Of a stretch of 64,000 nucleotides of DNA, positions 42,498 to 51,535 are shown piece after piece; within the stretch, counting starts at the first letter, position 1; every line of letters starts with the position of its first letter. The notes beneath the pieces are model-generated. The model did not search any database, was not told the DNA's origin, and worked only from the letters and a program-made list of their open reading frames with translations. Made by a program: the position numbers and the translations under genes. The stretch is from Acidovorax soli (GTDB lineage Bacteria > Pseudomonadota > Gammaproteobacteria > Burkholderiales > Burkholderiaceae_C). The stretch is taken from positions 124,001 to 188,000 of the forward strand of contig NZ_JACHLK010000002.1 of the NCBI RefSeq assembly GCF_014207955.1, read 5' to 3'.

Positions 42498-43418
42498 ATG
42501 CAACGCAGAACCTCTCTGGCCGCCCTCGCGGGTTGGGCCACTCTTCCAGGAGCTTTCGTGACTTCGCTCAGTAGTGCCGCCACCTTGCCCGCGTTGCAAG
42601 CCCTCAAGCCCTCGCCGCGCATGCCGGTGCTGTTCCTGGGCCATGGCAGCCCCATGAATGCCATTGAAGACAACGCCTGGCGCCGCGCCTGGCAGGCGCT
42701 GGGCACGGAGCTGATGGCGCGCGCCGTACAGCCGCAGCTGATCCTGTGCGTCTCGGCCCACTGGCTCACGCGCGGCGGCTGGCAGCTCACGGGCATGGCC
42801 AATCCCAAGACCATCCACGATTTCGGCGGTTTTCCGCAGGCGCTGTTCGATCAGCAGTACCCCGCGCCGGGTGCGCCTGCCGTGGCGCGCACCCTGGCCA
42901 AGGAGCTGAAATCGCCGGCCACCGGGGCCGCCCTGGGGGTGGACGAGGGTGAGTGGGGCCTGGACCACGGCACCTGGTCGGTGCTCAAGCCCATGTTCCC
43001 CAAGGCGCAAATCCCCGTGCTGCAGCTGAGCATGGACTACAGCCGTGCTCCGGCCGAGCACTATGCCCTGGGCAAGCAGCTGGCGGCCCTGCGCGAGCGT
43101 GGCGTGCTCATCGTGGGCAGCGGCAATGTGGTGCACAACCTGCGCGCCACACGCCGGGGCACGGCCGCCAGCGAAGCCTACGACTGGGCCAATGAGTTCG
43201 ACGGGGTGGTGCAGGACCAGATCAAGCAGGGCCAGCTCGATGCGCTGGCCAACTTCCTGCAGCTCGGTCCCGTGGCGAAGCAGGCCCACCCCACGCACGA
43301 GCACTACCTGCCGCTGCTGTATGCGGCCGGGGCGGTGCAGCCAACCGAGATGCCGCGCTTCTTCAACACGGGTTTCCAGTCGGCATCGATTTCGATGCGC
43401 TCGGTGCTCTGGGGTTAG
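42498..43418 (+). CDS. DODA-type extradiol ring-cleavage dioxygenase (YgiD-like)
   Basis: A 306-residue class III extradiol dioxygenase-like protein. Metal-binding histidines are in FLGHGSPMNAI, VSAHWLTRGG and HPTHEHYLPLLYAAG, and the VGSGNVVHNLR segment is diagnostic of the YgiD/4,5-DOPA dioxygenase group. Residues 1-27 look like a Tat signal (RRTSLAALAG, then AFVTSLSSAA), unusual for this normally cytosolic family. The start at 42498 gives this signal. The Crp-like gene begins 3 bases after its stop and is likely co-transcribed. Confidence 0.88.
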   Translation: MQRRTSLAALAGWATLPGAFVTSLSSAATLPALQALKPSPRMPVLFLGHGSPMNAIEDNAWRRAWQALGTELMARAVQPQLILCVSAHWLTRGGWQLTGMANPKTIHDFGGFPQALFDQQYPAPGAPAVARTLAKELKSPATGAALGVDEGEWGLDHGTWSVLKPMFPKAQIPVLQLSMDYSRAPAEHYALGKQLAALRERGVLIVGSGNVVHNLRATRRGTAASEAYDWANEFDGVVQDQIKQGQLDALANFLQLGPVAKQAHPTHEHYLPLLYAAGAVQPTEMPRFFNTGFQSASISMRSVLWG

Positions 43419-43420
43419 CC

Positions 43421-44062
43421 ATGCAAGGCCCCCGGATGCCCTTGGATGCGGCAGGCCCCTGCGACGGCGAGGTGGCCGGCAGGGTCCGCGCGCTGATGGC
43501 GCAGGCCATGTCGACAGGAGATCCCGGGGTCTTGCTGTCCCTGGTGCCGCAATTCCAGGCGCGCATGCACAAGAAGGGGAGTGTGCTTTTGCACCAGGGG
43601 GCGGTCTGGGACCACGCATTCTTCGTGGAGCGCGGCCTGCTCCGCATGCACACCATCGAGGGCGATGGCAAGGATTTCAGCAAAAGCTTCTGGCCCGGCG
43701 GCACCATGTTCTTCCCGCTGACGCCCGGCATGGAGAGCGAAGCGCTGGCGTTCAATGTCTCGGCGCTGGAGGACTCCGTCGTCTGGAGTGCACCCCTGGC
43801 CGATCTGCGCACCGGCCTGGAGGGCAAGGGGCTGTGGGAGCCCTTTCGCGCCGAACTCCTGGGGCGGCTGCTGCACCGCAAGTCGCAGCGCGAGCTGGAC
43901 CTGCTCACGCTGGACGGCAAGGCCCGCTACCAGAAGTTCTGCCAGCAGGAGCCGGGCTTGGCCGAGCGGGTGCCACTGGTGCACCTGGCGAGCTTCCTGG
44001 GGCTCACGGATGTCTCGCTGTCCCGGATCCGCCGCCAGATCAAGAAGGCCACGCAGAACTGA
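43421..44062 (+). CDS. Crp/Fnr-family transcriptional regulator
   Basis: A 213-residue regulator with an N-terminal cyclic-nucleotide-binding-type beta roll (about 45-130; GSVLLHQGAVWDHAFFVERGLLRMHTIEGDGKDFSKSFWPGG) and a C-terminal helix-turn-helix (VPLVHLASFLGLTDVSLSRIRRQI). The cNMP-contact residues of true CRP (RxS/T) are not evident, and there is no Fnr-type Cys cluster, so it falls in the diverse YeiL/'CarD-like' Crp branch common in soil bacteria. It follows the dioxygenase gene directly, and a DUF6463-like membrane protein follows it. Confidence 0.87.
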   Translation: MQGPRMPLDAAGPCDGEVAGRVRALMAQAMSTGDPGVLLSLVPQFQARMHKKGSVLLHQGAVWDHAFFVERGLLRMHTIEGDGKDFSKSFWPGGTMFFPLTPGMESEALAFNVSALEDSVVWSAPLADLRTGLEGKGLWEPFRAELLGRLLHRKSQRELDLLTLDGKARYQKFCQQEPGLAERVPLVHLASFLGLTDVSLSRIRRQIKKATQN

Positions 44063-44157
44063 TCAATTGTTAAGGCGCCGTTCTTCTCCCTTCCCTACAG
44101 TGGGGGCGCCTTGTGCAATGCCGCGCAAGGGCATCCCTATGGAAGGAGTTTCGATTC

Positions 44158-44517
44158 ATGGCAAGAGGTATTGCATGGGCCACCCTGGTTCTGGGCCTGG
44201 TCCATCTCGTGTTCGGCATGGTCCGCTTCAAGCTGCCGCTGGAAGAGGCTGTGGCCGCCGGGTTCATAGACCAGTTCCGGGAGCACGAGCTGCGGCGCAC
44301 GGCGTTCTGGTTTCTGATGTGTGGCCCCTTGCTGATGCTCATGGGACACCTGGCCATCCGGGCCGTGGCCATGGGCGACCCGGCGCTGCTCAGGATCACG
44401 GGCACGTATGCCCTCGTGGCATCGGTGGTGGGCATCGCGGCGTTCCCGATGTCGCCGCTGTGGTTGCTGTTTGGGCTATCGCTTTTGCTGATCGCTGCAG
44501 GGTGTGGCTGGCTCTAG
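44158..44517 (+). CDS. Small membrane protein (DUF6463-like)
   Basis: A 119-residue protein with four hydrophobic helices and short loops; the start at 44158 has an excellent GGAAGGAG nine bases upstream. A charged loop (FREHELRRTAFWFLMCG) connects helices 1 and 2. It looks like the DUF6463 family, which often sits beside Crp-type or AraC-type regulators. Function unknown. The 3' end overlaps the convergent nucleotidyltransferase gene by 42 bases. Confidence 0.8.
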   Translation: MARGIAWATLVLGLVHLVFGMVRFKLPLEEAVAAGFIDQFREHELRRTAFWFLMCGPLLMLMGHLAIRAVAMGDPALLRITGTYALVASVVGIAAFPMSPLWLLFGLSLLLIAAGCGWL

Positions 44518-45108
44518 GGTGTGCATGCGCAGCCAGGGCCAGCGCTGCTGGTAGCTCAGTGCCTTGGCCTCGAACAGCGGCAGGTGTGGGCAGGCCGGGT
44601 TGGGGCGCAGGATGCCGGCGTACAGCTCGGCGAGCCCATAGGGCGCATGCAGCACCGGCCCGTCAATGCCGGGCTGCAGGCCCACACAGGTGCAAGGCAC
44701 CAGAAAGCGGCCAATCCCGTCGCGCGCCGAGGTGAGGGCGGTGTAGGGGTAGCCGAACCATTCCTCGTACCACAGGTGCACGCGCGCCTGGTTCTTGGCT
44801 TCCACGGTGGTGGGCAGGTCGGCGAACAGCGCCTCCGCGCGTGCCTGTACGGCGGCCTCGCCCTCGGCCGACAGATCGTCCGCGTCGAAGTAGAACAGGT
44901 CGTAGTCCTTGATGCGCGCCTCGGGCGCATGGCCGGTATGCAGGTTCCACACGGTCTGGAACAGGCAGCCCGCGACCAGCCAGGCATCGGGCACGCCCAG
45001 AAGCGGCAAACGCTCCAGAATGGCCGCGTTGTGCGGGTTCTGGAGCGTTTCGCTCACAAAGCGGCGCCGCAGCGCCGCTTCTTCATCGTGCTCAGACGAC
45101 CTTTGCAA
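44476..45108 (-). CDS. Nucleotidyltransferase-fold protein (PF06042/DUF925)
   Basis: A 210-residue protein of the YkuD-independent DUF925 nucleotidyltransferase-like family: WLVAGCLFQTVWNLHTGHAPEARIKDYDLFYFDADDLS carries the paired acidic residues (DYD, FDAD) expected at the metal site, and LWYEEWFGYPYTALTSARDGIGRF follows. No substrate is known for the family. The ATG at 45108 overlaps the end of the aminotransferase gene by 17 bases; a GTG at 45057 is an alternative start that would begin VSETLQNP and avoid the overlap. Confidence 0.82.
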   Translation of the reverse strand: MQRSSEHDEEAALRRRFVSETLQNPHNAAILERLPLLGVPDAWLVAGCLFQTVWNLHTGHAPEARIKDYDLFYFDADDLSAEGEAAVQARAEALFADLPTTVEAKNQARVHLWYEEWFGYPYTALTSARDGIGRFLVPCTCVGLQPGIDGPVLHAPYGLAELYAGILRPNPACPHLPLFEAKALSYQQRWPWLRMHTLEPATPCSDQQKR

Positions 45109-46288
45109 TGGCCTGGCAGACGTAGTCGATGTTCTTGCTGTTCAAGGCGGCAACGCACATGCGGCCGGTGTCGGTGCCGTACACGCCGAACTCGTTGCGC
45201 AGGCGCACCATCTGGTCCTTGGAGAGGCCCGAGTAGCTGAACATGCCGATCTGGGTGGTGATGAAGGACATGTCCTGCTTCACGCCGGCGGCCTTCAGGC
45301 CGTCGACCAGCTTCTGGCGCATGGCCTTGATGCGCACGCGCATTTCGGCCAGCTCCTTCTCCCACAGGGCGCGCAGCTCGGGGTTGCCCAGCACAGCGGC
45401 CACCACGGCGCCGCCGTGGATGGGTGGGTTGGAGTAGTTCGTGCGGATCACGATCTTGAGCTGGCTCAGCACGCGGCCGGCTTCTTCCTTGTCCTTGCAC
45501 AGCACGGACAGGCCGCCCACGCGCTCGCCGTACAGGCTGAAGCTCTTGCTGAACGAGGTGGAGACGAAGAACGTGAGGCCGGCGGCCACGAACTTGCCGA
45601 TCACGGCGCCGTCTTCGGCGATGCCGTGGCCGAAGCCCTGGTAGGCCATGTCCAGGAAGGGGGTCAGGCCCTTGGCCTTGACGGCGGCGATCACCTGGTC
45701 CCACTGCGCGGCGGTGATGTCGTAGCCGGTGGGGTTGTGGCAGCAGGCGTGCAGCACGACGATGGTGCCGGCAGCGGCTGCGTTCAGGCTGGCCAGGAAG
45801 CCTTCGAAGTTCACGCCGCGCTTTTCGGCGTCGTAGTAGGCGTAGGTGTCGACTTCGAAGCCGGCGTTGGTGAACAGCGCGCGGTGGTTTTCCCAGCTCG
45901 GGTCGGAGATCAGCACCTTGGCATTGGGGCTGACCTTCTTCAGGAAGTCGGCGCCGATCTTCAGGCCGCCGGTGCCGCCGATGGCCTGCACGGTGGCCAC
46001 GCGGCCGGAGGCCACGGGTTCGCTGTCCGCACCGAAGACCAGGGCCTTGACGGCATTGTCATAGGCCACGATGCCGTCGATGGGCAGGTAGCCGCGGGCG
46101 GTGGGGGCCGACATCATGGTCTTTTCGGCGGCTTGCACGCACTGCAGCAGGGGCAGCTTGCCGTTGTCGTCGAAATACACGCCCACACCCAGGTTGACCT
46201 TGTTGGGGTTGGTGTCGGCAGCAAATTGCTCGTTGAGGCCCAGGATGGGGTCGCGGGGTGCCATTTCGACGGCGGTGAACAGAGACAT
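45092..46288 (-). CDS. tyrB: Aromatic/aspartate aminotransferase
   Basis: A 398-residue class I PLP aminotransferase (aspC/tyrB type). The PLP-binding lysine is in STSFSKSFSLYGERVG. Other signatures are NLGVGVYFDDNGKLPLL, GGTGGLKIGADFL, HACCHNPTGYD and the substrate-carboxylate Arg region NEFGVYGTDTGRMCVAALN. It transfers amino groups between 2-oxoglutarate and aromatic amino acids or aspartate in the cytosol. aspC and tyrB cannot be separated with certainty from sequence alone. Divergent from uvrB, with 105 bp between starts. Confidence 0.93.
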   Translation of the reverse strand: MSLFTAVEMAPRDPILGLNEQFAADTNPNKVNLGVGVYFDDNGKLPLLQCVQAAEKTMMSAPTARGYLPIDGIVAYDNAVKALVFGADSEPVASGRVATVQAIGGTGGLKIGADFLKKVSPNAKVLISDPSWENHRALFTNAGFEVDTYAYYDAEKRGVNFEGFLASLNAAAAGTIVVLHACCHNPTGYDITAAQWDQVIAAVKAKGLTPFLDMAYQGFGHGIAEDGAVIGKFVAAGLTFFVSTSFSKSFSLYGERVGGLSVLCKDKEEAGRVLSQLKIVIRTNYSNPPIHGGAVVAAVLGNPELRALWEKELAEMRVRIKAMRQKLVDGLKAAGVKQDMSFITTQIGMFSYSGLSKDQMVRLRNEFGVYGTDTGRMCVAALNSKNIDYVCQAIAKVV

Positions 46289-46393
46289 GAAAATCCTTGA
46301 AAGGTTGTCAGTAGCGAAGAATCCAGGCGTGGTGTACTGTGCCAGGTTCCACCGATTTTAACGGGCGGACCACCGCAACCGTTGACACACCCC

Positions 46394-48484
46394 ATGCCGG
46401 ATATTTCAGAAGTCATGACGGACACGCAAGAAGGCGAGTTCGTGCGCTTTCCCGATTCGCCCTTCGAGCTGTTCCAACCCTATCCCCCTGCGGGCGACCA
46501 GCCCGAGGCCATCGCCAAGCTGGTCGAGGGCCTGAACGACGGCGAGGCCTTCCAGACGCTGCTGGGCGTGACGGGCTCGGGCAAGACCTTCACCATGGCC
46601 AATGTGATCGCCCGCATGGGCCGCCCGGCCATCGTGTTCGCGCCCAACAAGACGCTGGCCGCCCAGCTGTACAGCGAGTTCCGCGAGTTCTTCCCCAAGA
46701 ACGCCGTGGAGTACTTCGTGAGCTACTACGACTACTACCAGCCCGAGGCCTATGTGCCCCAGCGCGACCTGTTCATCGAGAAGGACAGCGCGATCAACGA
46801 GCACATCGAGCAGATGCGCCTGTCGTGCACCAAGAGCCTGATGGAGCGCAAGGATGTGGTCATCGTGGCCACCGTCTCGGCCATCTACGGTATTGGCGAG
46901 CCCGAGAGCTACCACCGCATGGTGATGACCCTGCGCACCGGCGACAAGCTGGGCCAGCGCGATGTGATCGCCCAGCTCATCCGCATGCAGTACCAGCGCA
47001 ACGAGGCCGACTTCTCGCGCGGCAAGTTCCGTGTGCGCGGCGACACCATCGACGTCTTCCCGGCCGAGCACTCGGAGCTGGCCATCCGCATCGAGCTGTT
47101 CGACGACGAGATCGAGAGCCTGCAGCTGTTCGATCCGCTCACGGGCCGCGTCAAGCAGAAGATCCCGCGCTTCACCGTCTACCCCAGCAGCCACTACGTG
47201 ACCCCGCGCGACAAGGTGCTGGCCGCCGTGGAAACCATCAAGATCGAGCTGGCCGAGCGCTTGAAGCAGCTGCTGGACGACGGCAAGCTGGTGGAGGCGC
47301 AGCGCCTGGAGCAGCGCACGCGCTTCGACCTGGAGATGCTCAGCGAAGTGGGGCACTGCAAGGGCATCGAGAACTACACGCGCCACCTGTCGGGCGCGGC
47401 GCCGGGCGATCCGCCCAGCACGCTGACCGACTACATGCCGCGCGAGGCCCTGATGTTCCTGGACGAGAGCCACCAGATGATCGGCCAGCTCAACGCCATG
47501 TACAGCGGCGACCGCTCGCGCAAGACCACGCTGGTGGAATATGGCTTTCGGCTGCCTTCGGCGCTGGACAACCGCCCGCTCAAGTTCGAGGAGTTCGAGC
47601 AGCGCATGCGCCAGGTGGTCTTCGTCTCGGCCACCCCGGCCGACTACGAGAAGCAGCACGCCGGCCAGGTGGTTGACCAGGTGGTGCGCCCCACGGGCCT
47701 GGTGGACCCGGTGGTGGAGGTGCGCCCGGCCACCCACCAGGTGGACGATGTGCTGCAGGAGATCCGCATCCGCACCGAGAAGCACGAGCGCGTGCTCATC
47801 ACCACGCTGACCAAGCGCATGGCCGAGCAATTGACCGACTACCTCACGGACAACGGCGTCAAGGTGCGCTACCTGCACAGCGATGTGGACACGGTCGAGC
47901 GCGTGGAGATCATCCGCGACCTGCGCCTGGGCGCCTTCGACGTGCTGGTGGGCATCAACCTGCTGCGCGAGGGGCTCGACATTCCCGAGGTCTCGCTGGT
48001 GGCCATCCTCGATGCCGACAAGGAAGGCTTTCTGCGCGCCGAGCGCAGCCTGATCCAGACCATCGGCCGCGCGGCGCGCAACATGAACGGCCACGCCATC
48101 CTGTACGCCGACCGCATCACCGACTCCATGAAAAAAGCCATGGACGAGACGGAACGCCGGCGCGCCAAACAGATCGCACACAACGAGGCACATGGCATCA
48201 CGCCGCGCAGCATTGTCAAGAGGGTAAGAGACCTGATTGACGGTGTGTACAGCGAAAAAGCGGGCAAGGACGCCGAGCGGCTGGAGCAGGAAACGCTGCA
48301 GCGCGCCAAGGTGGAGGACATGTCCGAGAAGGACGTGGCGCGCGAGATCAAGCGGCTCGAAAAGCAGATGCTCGACCATGCGCGCAACCTCGAGTTCGAG
48401 CAGGCGGCGCGTGTACGCGACCAGCTCACGCGCCTGAAGGACCAGGCCTTCGGTGCGCACGGCAGCGATTCCGTGGCCTTGTGA
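46394..48484 (+). CDS. uvrB: Excinuclease ABC subunit B
   Basis: A 696-residue DNA-repair helicase-like protein. Walker [10 protein letters not shown] is near residue 58; the damage-probing beta-hairpin [21 protein letters not shown] comes next; the helicase motifs [10 protein letters not shown] and [25 protein letters not shown] are intact; and a C-terminal UVR domain for UvrC contact ([28 protein letters not shown]) ends the protein. The start is taken at the ATG at 46394; a TTG at 46382 and an ATG at 46415 are alternatives. I see no convincing LexA box in the 105-bp upstream gap. A terminator follows at 48492. Confidence 0.97.
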   Translation: MPDISEVMTDTQEGEFVRFPDSPFELFQPYPPAGDQPEAIAKLVEGLNDGEAFQTLLGVTGSGKTFTMANVIARMGRPAIVFAPNKTLAAQLYSEFREFFPKNAVEYFVSYYDYYQPEAYVPQRDLFIEKDSAINEHIEQMRLSCTKSLMERKDVVIVATVSAIYGIGEPESYHRMVMTLRTGDKLGQRDVIAQLIRMQYQRNEADFSRGKFRVRGDTIDVFPAEHSELAIRIELFDDEIESLQLFDPLTGRVKQKIPRFTVYPSSHYVTPRDKVLAAVETIKIELAERLKQLLDDGKLVEAQRLEQRTRFDLEMLSEVGHCKGIENYTRHLSGAAPGDPPSTLTDYMPREALMFLDESHQMIGQLNAMYSGDRSRKTTLVEYGFRLPSALDNRPLKFEEFEQRMRQVVFVSATPADYEKQHAGQVVDQVVRPTGLVDPVVEVRPATHQVDDVLQEIRIRTEKHERVLITTLTKRMAEQLTDYLTDNGVKVRYLHSDVDTVERVEIIRDLRLGAFDVLVGINLLREGLDIPEVSLVAILDADKEGFLRAERSLIQTIGRAARNMNGHAILYADRITDSMKKAMDETERRRAKQIAHNEAHGITPRSIVKRVRDLIDGVYSEKAGKDAERLEQETLQRAKVEDMSEKDVAREIKRLEKQMLDHARNLEFEQAARVRDQLTRLKDQAFGAHGSDSVAL

Positions 48485-48491
48485 AAGTGCG

Positions 48492-48532
48492 CGCGCGCCC
48501 CGACATGGCAGCAAGGTGGGGCGCGCGTTTTT
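48492..48532 (+). terminator. Intrinsic terminator after uvrB
   Basis: A 10-bp GC stem CGCGCGCCCC/GGGGCGCGCG with a 16-base loop, followed by five T. It separates uvrB from the isc promoter. Confidence 0.88.
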
Positions 48533-48593
48533 CTTCGGTGAGTGGGCTGTCAGTAAAAACGCGTATGGGGAAATAGTGACCCGGTAGTTTCTT

Positions 48594-48628
48594 ATCCCGA
48601 CTGATTCAATAGGGATTTGTGCTATACT
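48594..48628 (+). promoter_or_regulatory. isc operon promoter with IscR-type site
   Basis: A 23-base imperfect inverted repeat with ATCCC and GGGAT at its ends (48594-48616) overlaps the -35 region. The -10 is TATACT at 48623-48628, preceded by TGTGC (extended -10 like). The layout resembles type 1 IscR sites at isc promoters, where [2Fe-2S]-IscR represses. A leader of about 150 bases separates it from iscR. Site identity is inferred from position and symmetry. Confidence 0.7.
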
Positions 48629-48783
48629 CCTACAAACTACTCAAGAACAAAAGCCCACAAGATGAAGGGCTCTGCACCGGGGCAACCCGTGTGGAGTAAG
48701 GGGCGGAGACGGTGTCGTTGCTGGCCAACAGCCTGCAGTCGGCAGTTTCTACAACGAACAAGCCTTAGCACAAGGAGCTTGCG

Positions 48784-49320
48784 ATGCGTCTCACTACCAA
48801 AGGCCGTTTTGCGGTCACCGCCATGATCGATCTGGCCCTGCGCCAGAACAACGGACCCGTCACCCTGGCTGCGATCAGCCAGCGCCAGCAGATTTCGCTG
48901 TCCTACCTGGAGCAACTCTTCGGCAAGCTGCGCCGCCACGAACTGGTGGAATCCACCCGTGGCCCCGGCGGCGGCTACACCCTGGCCCGCAAGGCGGGCG
49001 ACATCACGGTGGCCGACATCATCGTCTCCGTGGACGAACCCATTGATGCCACCCAGTGCGGCGGCAAGGAAAACTGCCTGGGCGAAGCCGGCCGTTGCAT
49101 GACGCACGAGCTGTGGGCCTCGCTGAACCAGCGCATGGTCGAGTTCCTCGACTCCGTCACGCTGCAGAAGCTGGTGGAAGAGCAGCTCGCCAAGGGTGTG
49201 CAGATCGAGGACAAGCCGGTCGTGCGCCGTGCGATCTCGACGACCCCCGTGGTCAAGCCCATCCGTGTGAACGCCCCCAATTCGGTGTTCGCGCTGGGCA
49301 ACGCCTTCGCCAAATCCTGA
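48784..49320 (+). CDS. iscR: Iron-sulfur cluster assembly regulator IscR
   Basis: A 178-residue Rrf2-family repressor. The winged helix-turn-helix occupies the first 80 residues (MRLTTKGRFAVTAMIDLAL, QISLSYLEQLFGKLRRHELVES, RGPGGGYTLARKAGDI). The cluster ligands Cys92, Cys98 and Cys105 with His108 are all present, with one extra residue in the last gap compared with E. coli (92, 98, 104, His107). It senses the [2Fe-2S] supply and controls the operon it heads. AAGGAG precedes the ATG. The predicted IscR-type site lies about 170 bases upstream. Confidence 0.97.
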   Translation: MRLTTKGRFAVTAMIDLALRQNNGPVTLAAISQRQQISLSYLEQLFGKLRRHELVESTRGPGGGYTLARKAGDITVADIIVSVDEPIDATQCGGKENCLGEAGRCMTHELWASLNQRMVEFLDSVTLQKLVEEQLAKGVQIEDKPVVRRAISTTPVVKPIRVNAPNSVFALGNAFAKS

Positions 49321-49436
49321 TCGCCGAACCCGCCGCGCCGGCCCTGGGGTCGGCACTGCCCTGAACGCTTTCTCTTTCTGTAACCATTCGTGCTTCGTTG
49401 TTTGCAAGCCAGCATTCTTCCTGAGCCAGCCACGCC

Positions 49437-50651
49437 ATGACTCCACACTTCCCCATCTATCTCGACTACGGCGCCACGACCCCGGTGGACCCCCGCGTGG
49501 TGGACGCCATGATCCCCTGGCTGCGTGAGCACTTCGGCAACGCGGCATCGCGCAGCCACGCCTGGGGCTGGGAAGCGGAAGAAGCGGTGGAGCGTGCCCG
49601 TGCCCAGGTGGCCGACCTGATCCACGCCGACCCGCGCGAGATCGTCTGGACCAGCGGCGCCACGGAGTCGATCAACCTGGCCCTGAAGGGCGCCGCCCAG
49701 TTCTACAAGGGCAAGGGCAAGCACCTGATCACGCTCAAGACCGAACACAAGGCCGTGCTGGACACCATGCGCGAGCTGGAGCGCCAGGGTTTCGAGGCCA
49801 CCTATCTGGACGTCAAGGAAGACGGCCTGGTGGACCTGGAGGCCTTGAAGGCCGCGATCCGCCCCGACACCATCCTGGTGAGCATCCTGTTCGTGAACAA
49901 CGAGATCGGCGTGATCCAGGACATCCCGGCCATCGGCGCGCTGTGCCGTGAGAAGGGTGTGCTGCTGCACGTGGATGCAGCGCAGGCCACCGGCCGCGTC
50001 GAGATCGACATGAACACCCTGCCCATCGACCTGATGAGCATGACCGCGCACAAGACCTACGGCCCCAAGGGCGTGGGTGCCCTGTACGTGCGCCGCAAGC
50101 CCCGCGTGCGCCTGGAAGCGCAGATGCACGGTGGCGGCCATGAGCGTGGCATGCGCTCGGGCACCCTGCCCACGCACCAGATCGTGGGCATGGGCGAGGC
50201 CTTCCGCATCGCCAAGGAAGAGATGGCCGAGTCCAACGCCAAGGCCTACGCGCTGCAGCAGCGCCTGCTCAATGGCTTGAAGGACATCGAGCAGGTGTTC
50301 ATCAACGGCAGCATGGAACGCCGCGTGCCGCAGAACCTGAACATGAGCTTCAACTATGTCGAAGGCGAGTCGCTGATCATGGGCATCAAGGGCCTGGCGG
50401 TGTCGTCCGGCTCGGCCTGCACTTCGGCCAGCCTGGAGCCCAGCTACGTGCTGCGCGCCCTGGGCCGCAGCGACGAGCTGGCCCACAGCAGCCTGCGCAT
50501 GACCATCGGCCGTTTCACGACCGAGGAAGAGATCGACTACGCGATCGCCACCATCCGCGAAAACGTCGCCCGCCTGCGCGAGCTGAGCCCGCTGTGGGAG
50601 ATGTACCAGGATGGCGTGGACATCAGCACCATCCAGTGGGCCGCGCACTGA
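49437..50651 (+). CDS. iscS: Cysteine desulfurase IscS
   Basis: A 404-residue PLP enzyme that takes sulfur from cysteine as a persulfide for cluster assembly and tRNA thiolation. PLP-binding Lys206 ([10 protein letters not shown]) and the persulfide-carrying Cys328 ([17 protein letters not shown]) are at the same positions as in E. coli. The N-terminal [14 protein letters not shown] and [11 protein letters not shown] motifs are intact. It lies 116 bases after iscR with no terminator between, so it belongs to the same transcript. Confidence 0.97.
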   Translation: MTPHFPIYLDYGATTPVDPRVVDAMIPWLREHFGNAASRSHAWGWEAEEAVERARAQVADLIHADPREIVWTSGATESINLALKGAAQFYKGKGKHLITLKTEHKAVLDTMRELERQGFEATYLDVKEDGLVDLEALKAAIRPDTILVSILFVNNEIGVIQDIPAIGALCREKGVLLHVDAAQATGRVEIDMNTLPIDLMSMTAHKTYGPKGVGALYVRRKPRVRLEAQMHGGGHERGMRSGTLPTHQIVGMGEAFRIAKEEMAESNAKAYALQQRLLNGLKDIEQVFINGSMERRVPQNLNMSFNYVEGESLIMGIKGLAVSSGSACTSASLEPSYVLRALGRSDELAHSSLRMTIGRFTTEEEIDYAIATIRENVARLRELSPLWEMYQDGVDISTIQWAAH

Positions 50652-50711
50652 GCGACCGCGCATCGCGACCGACCGACCGAATTGCATTGAAGAATTGAAG
50701 AGGTAAACATC

Positions 50712-51110
50712 ATGGCTTATTCAGACAAAGTGGTTGACCATTACGAAAACCCCCGCAACGTGGGCTCGTTCGACAAGGGTGACGAGTCGGTGGGCACCGG
50801 CATGGTGGGCGCGCCCGCCTGCGGCGACGTGATGAAGCTGCAGATCAAGGTGAACCCCGAGACCGGCGTGATCGAAGACGCACGCTTCAAGACCTATGGC
50901 TGCGGTTCGGCCATCGCCTCGTCCTCGCTCGTGACCGAGTGGGTCAAGGGCAAGACGCTGGACGAAGCGGCAGCCCTCAAGAACAGCGTGATCGCCGAAG
51001 AGCTGGCCTTGCCGCCCGTCAAGATCCACTGCTCCATCCTCGCGGAAGACGCCATCAAGGCCGCCGTGCTCGACTACAAGACCAAGCACGCTGCGGCTGT
51101 GAGCGCCTGA
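50712..51110 (+). CDS. iscU: Iron-sulfur cluster scaffold IscU
   Basis: A 132-residue scaffold on which [2Fe-2S] clusters form. The three ligand cysteines (Cys37 in APACGD, Cys64 in TYGCGSA, and the Cys in KIHCSILAEDAI), Asp39 and the HscA-recognition LPPVK motif are present. A ribosome site AAGAGG precedes the ATG. Length and order match iscU of other betaproteobacteria. Confidence 0.97.
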   Translation: MAYSDKVVDHYENPRNVGSFDKGDESVGTGMVGAPACGDVMKLQIKVNPETGVIEDARFKTYGCGSAIASSSLVTEWVKGKTLDEAAALKNSVIAEELALPPVKIHCSILAEDAIKAAVLDYKTKHAAAVSA

Positions 51111-51116
51111 TCGACC

Positions 51117-51440
51117 ATGGCCATCACGCTGACAGAAGCCGCTGCGCGGCACGTGACCCGCTACCTGAGCCGCCGTGGCAAGGGGCTGGGCGTGCGCCTG
51201 GGCGTCAAGACCACGGGCTGCTCGGGCCTGGCCTACAAGCTTGAGTATGTGGACGACACCGAGCCCGAGGACGTGGTGTTCGAGAACCACGGCGTGAAGG
51301 TGCTGATCGACCCCAAAAGCCTGGCCTACATCGACGGCACGGAGCTCGATTTCGTGCGCGAAGGCCTGAACGAAGGCTTCAAGTTCAACAACCCCAATGA
51401 GCGCGACCGCTGCGGTTGCGGCGAGAGCTTCCGCGTCTAG
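51117..51440 (+). CDS. iscA: Iron-sulfur cluster carrier IscA
   Basis: A 107-residue A-type carrier with the three conserved cysteines Cys35 (TTGCSGLAY), Cys99 and Cys101 (DRCGCGESF). It accepts clusters or iron from IscU and delivers them to apoproteins, especially [4Fe-4S] targets. It starts 6 bases after iscU. A strong intrinsic terminator follows 41 bases after the stop, before hscB. Confidence 0.97.
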   Translation: MAITLTEAAARHVTRYLSRRGKGLGVRLGVKTTGCSGLAYKLEYVDDTEPEDVVFENHGVKVLIDPKSLAYIDGTELDFVREGLNEGFKFNNPNERDRCGCGESFRV

Positions 51441-51480
51441 GCACAGGCAGGCGATCAAGCCTGCGTTGATGCGCCCAGCC

Positions 51481-51517
51481 AAACCGCCATCGCACGCACC
51501 CGTGCTGGCGGTTTTTT
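51481..51517 (+). terminator. Intrinsic terminator between iscA and hscB
   Basis: AAACCGCCA (51481-51489) pairs with TGGCGGTTT (51506-51514), with an inner GCACG/CGTGC helix, and the outer stem runs into six T. It ends 19 bases before the hscB ATG, so it splits the isc operon transcriptionally. Confidence 0.88.
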
Positions 51518-51535
51518 CTTGACCCATTCCCTTCC

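Noticed and set aside
45059..45080. AAGCGGCG/CGCCGCTT hairpin after tyrB as a terminator
   Set aside because: Only a short T run follows on the minus strand and it lies within the probable coding start of the next gene.
46289..46393. A LexA (SOS) box upstream of uvrB
   Set aside because: A CTGT occurs near 46337 but the matching ACAG at the right distance is absent.
46406..48514. A 702-codon open frame opposite uvrB
   Set aside because: Shadow frame; composition is not protein-like and uvrB is unmistakable on the plus strand.
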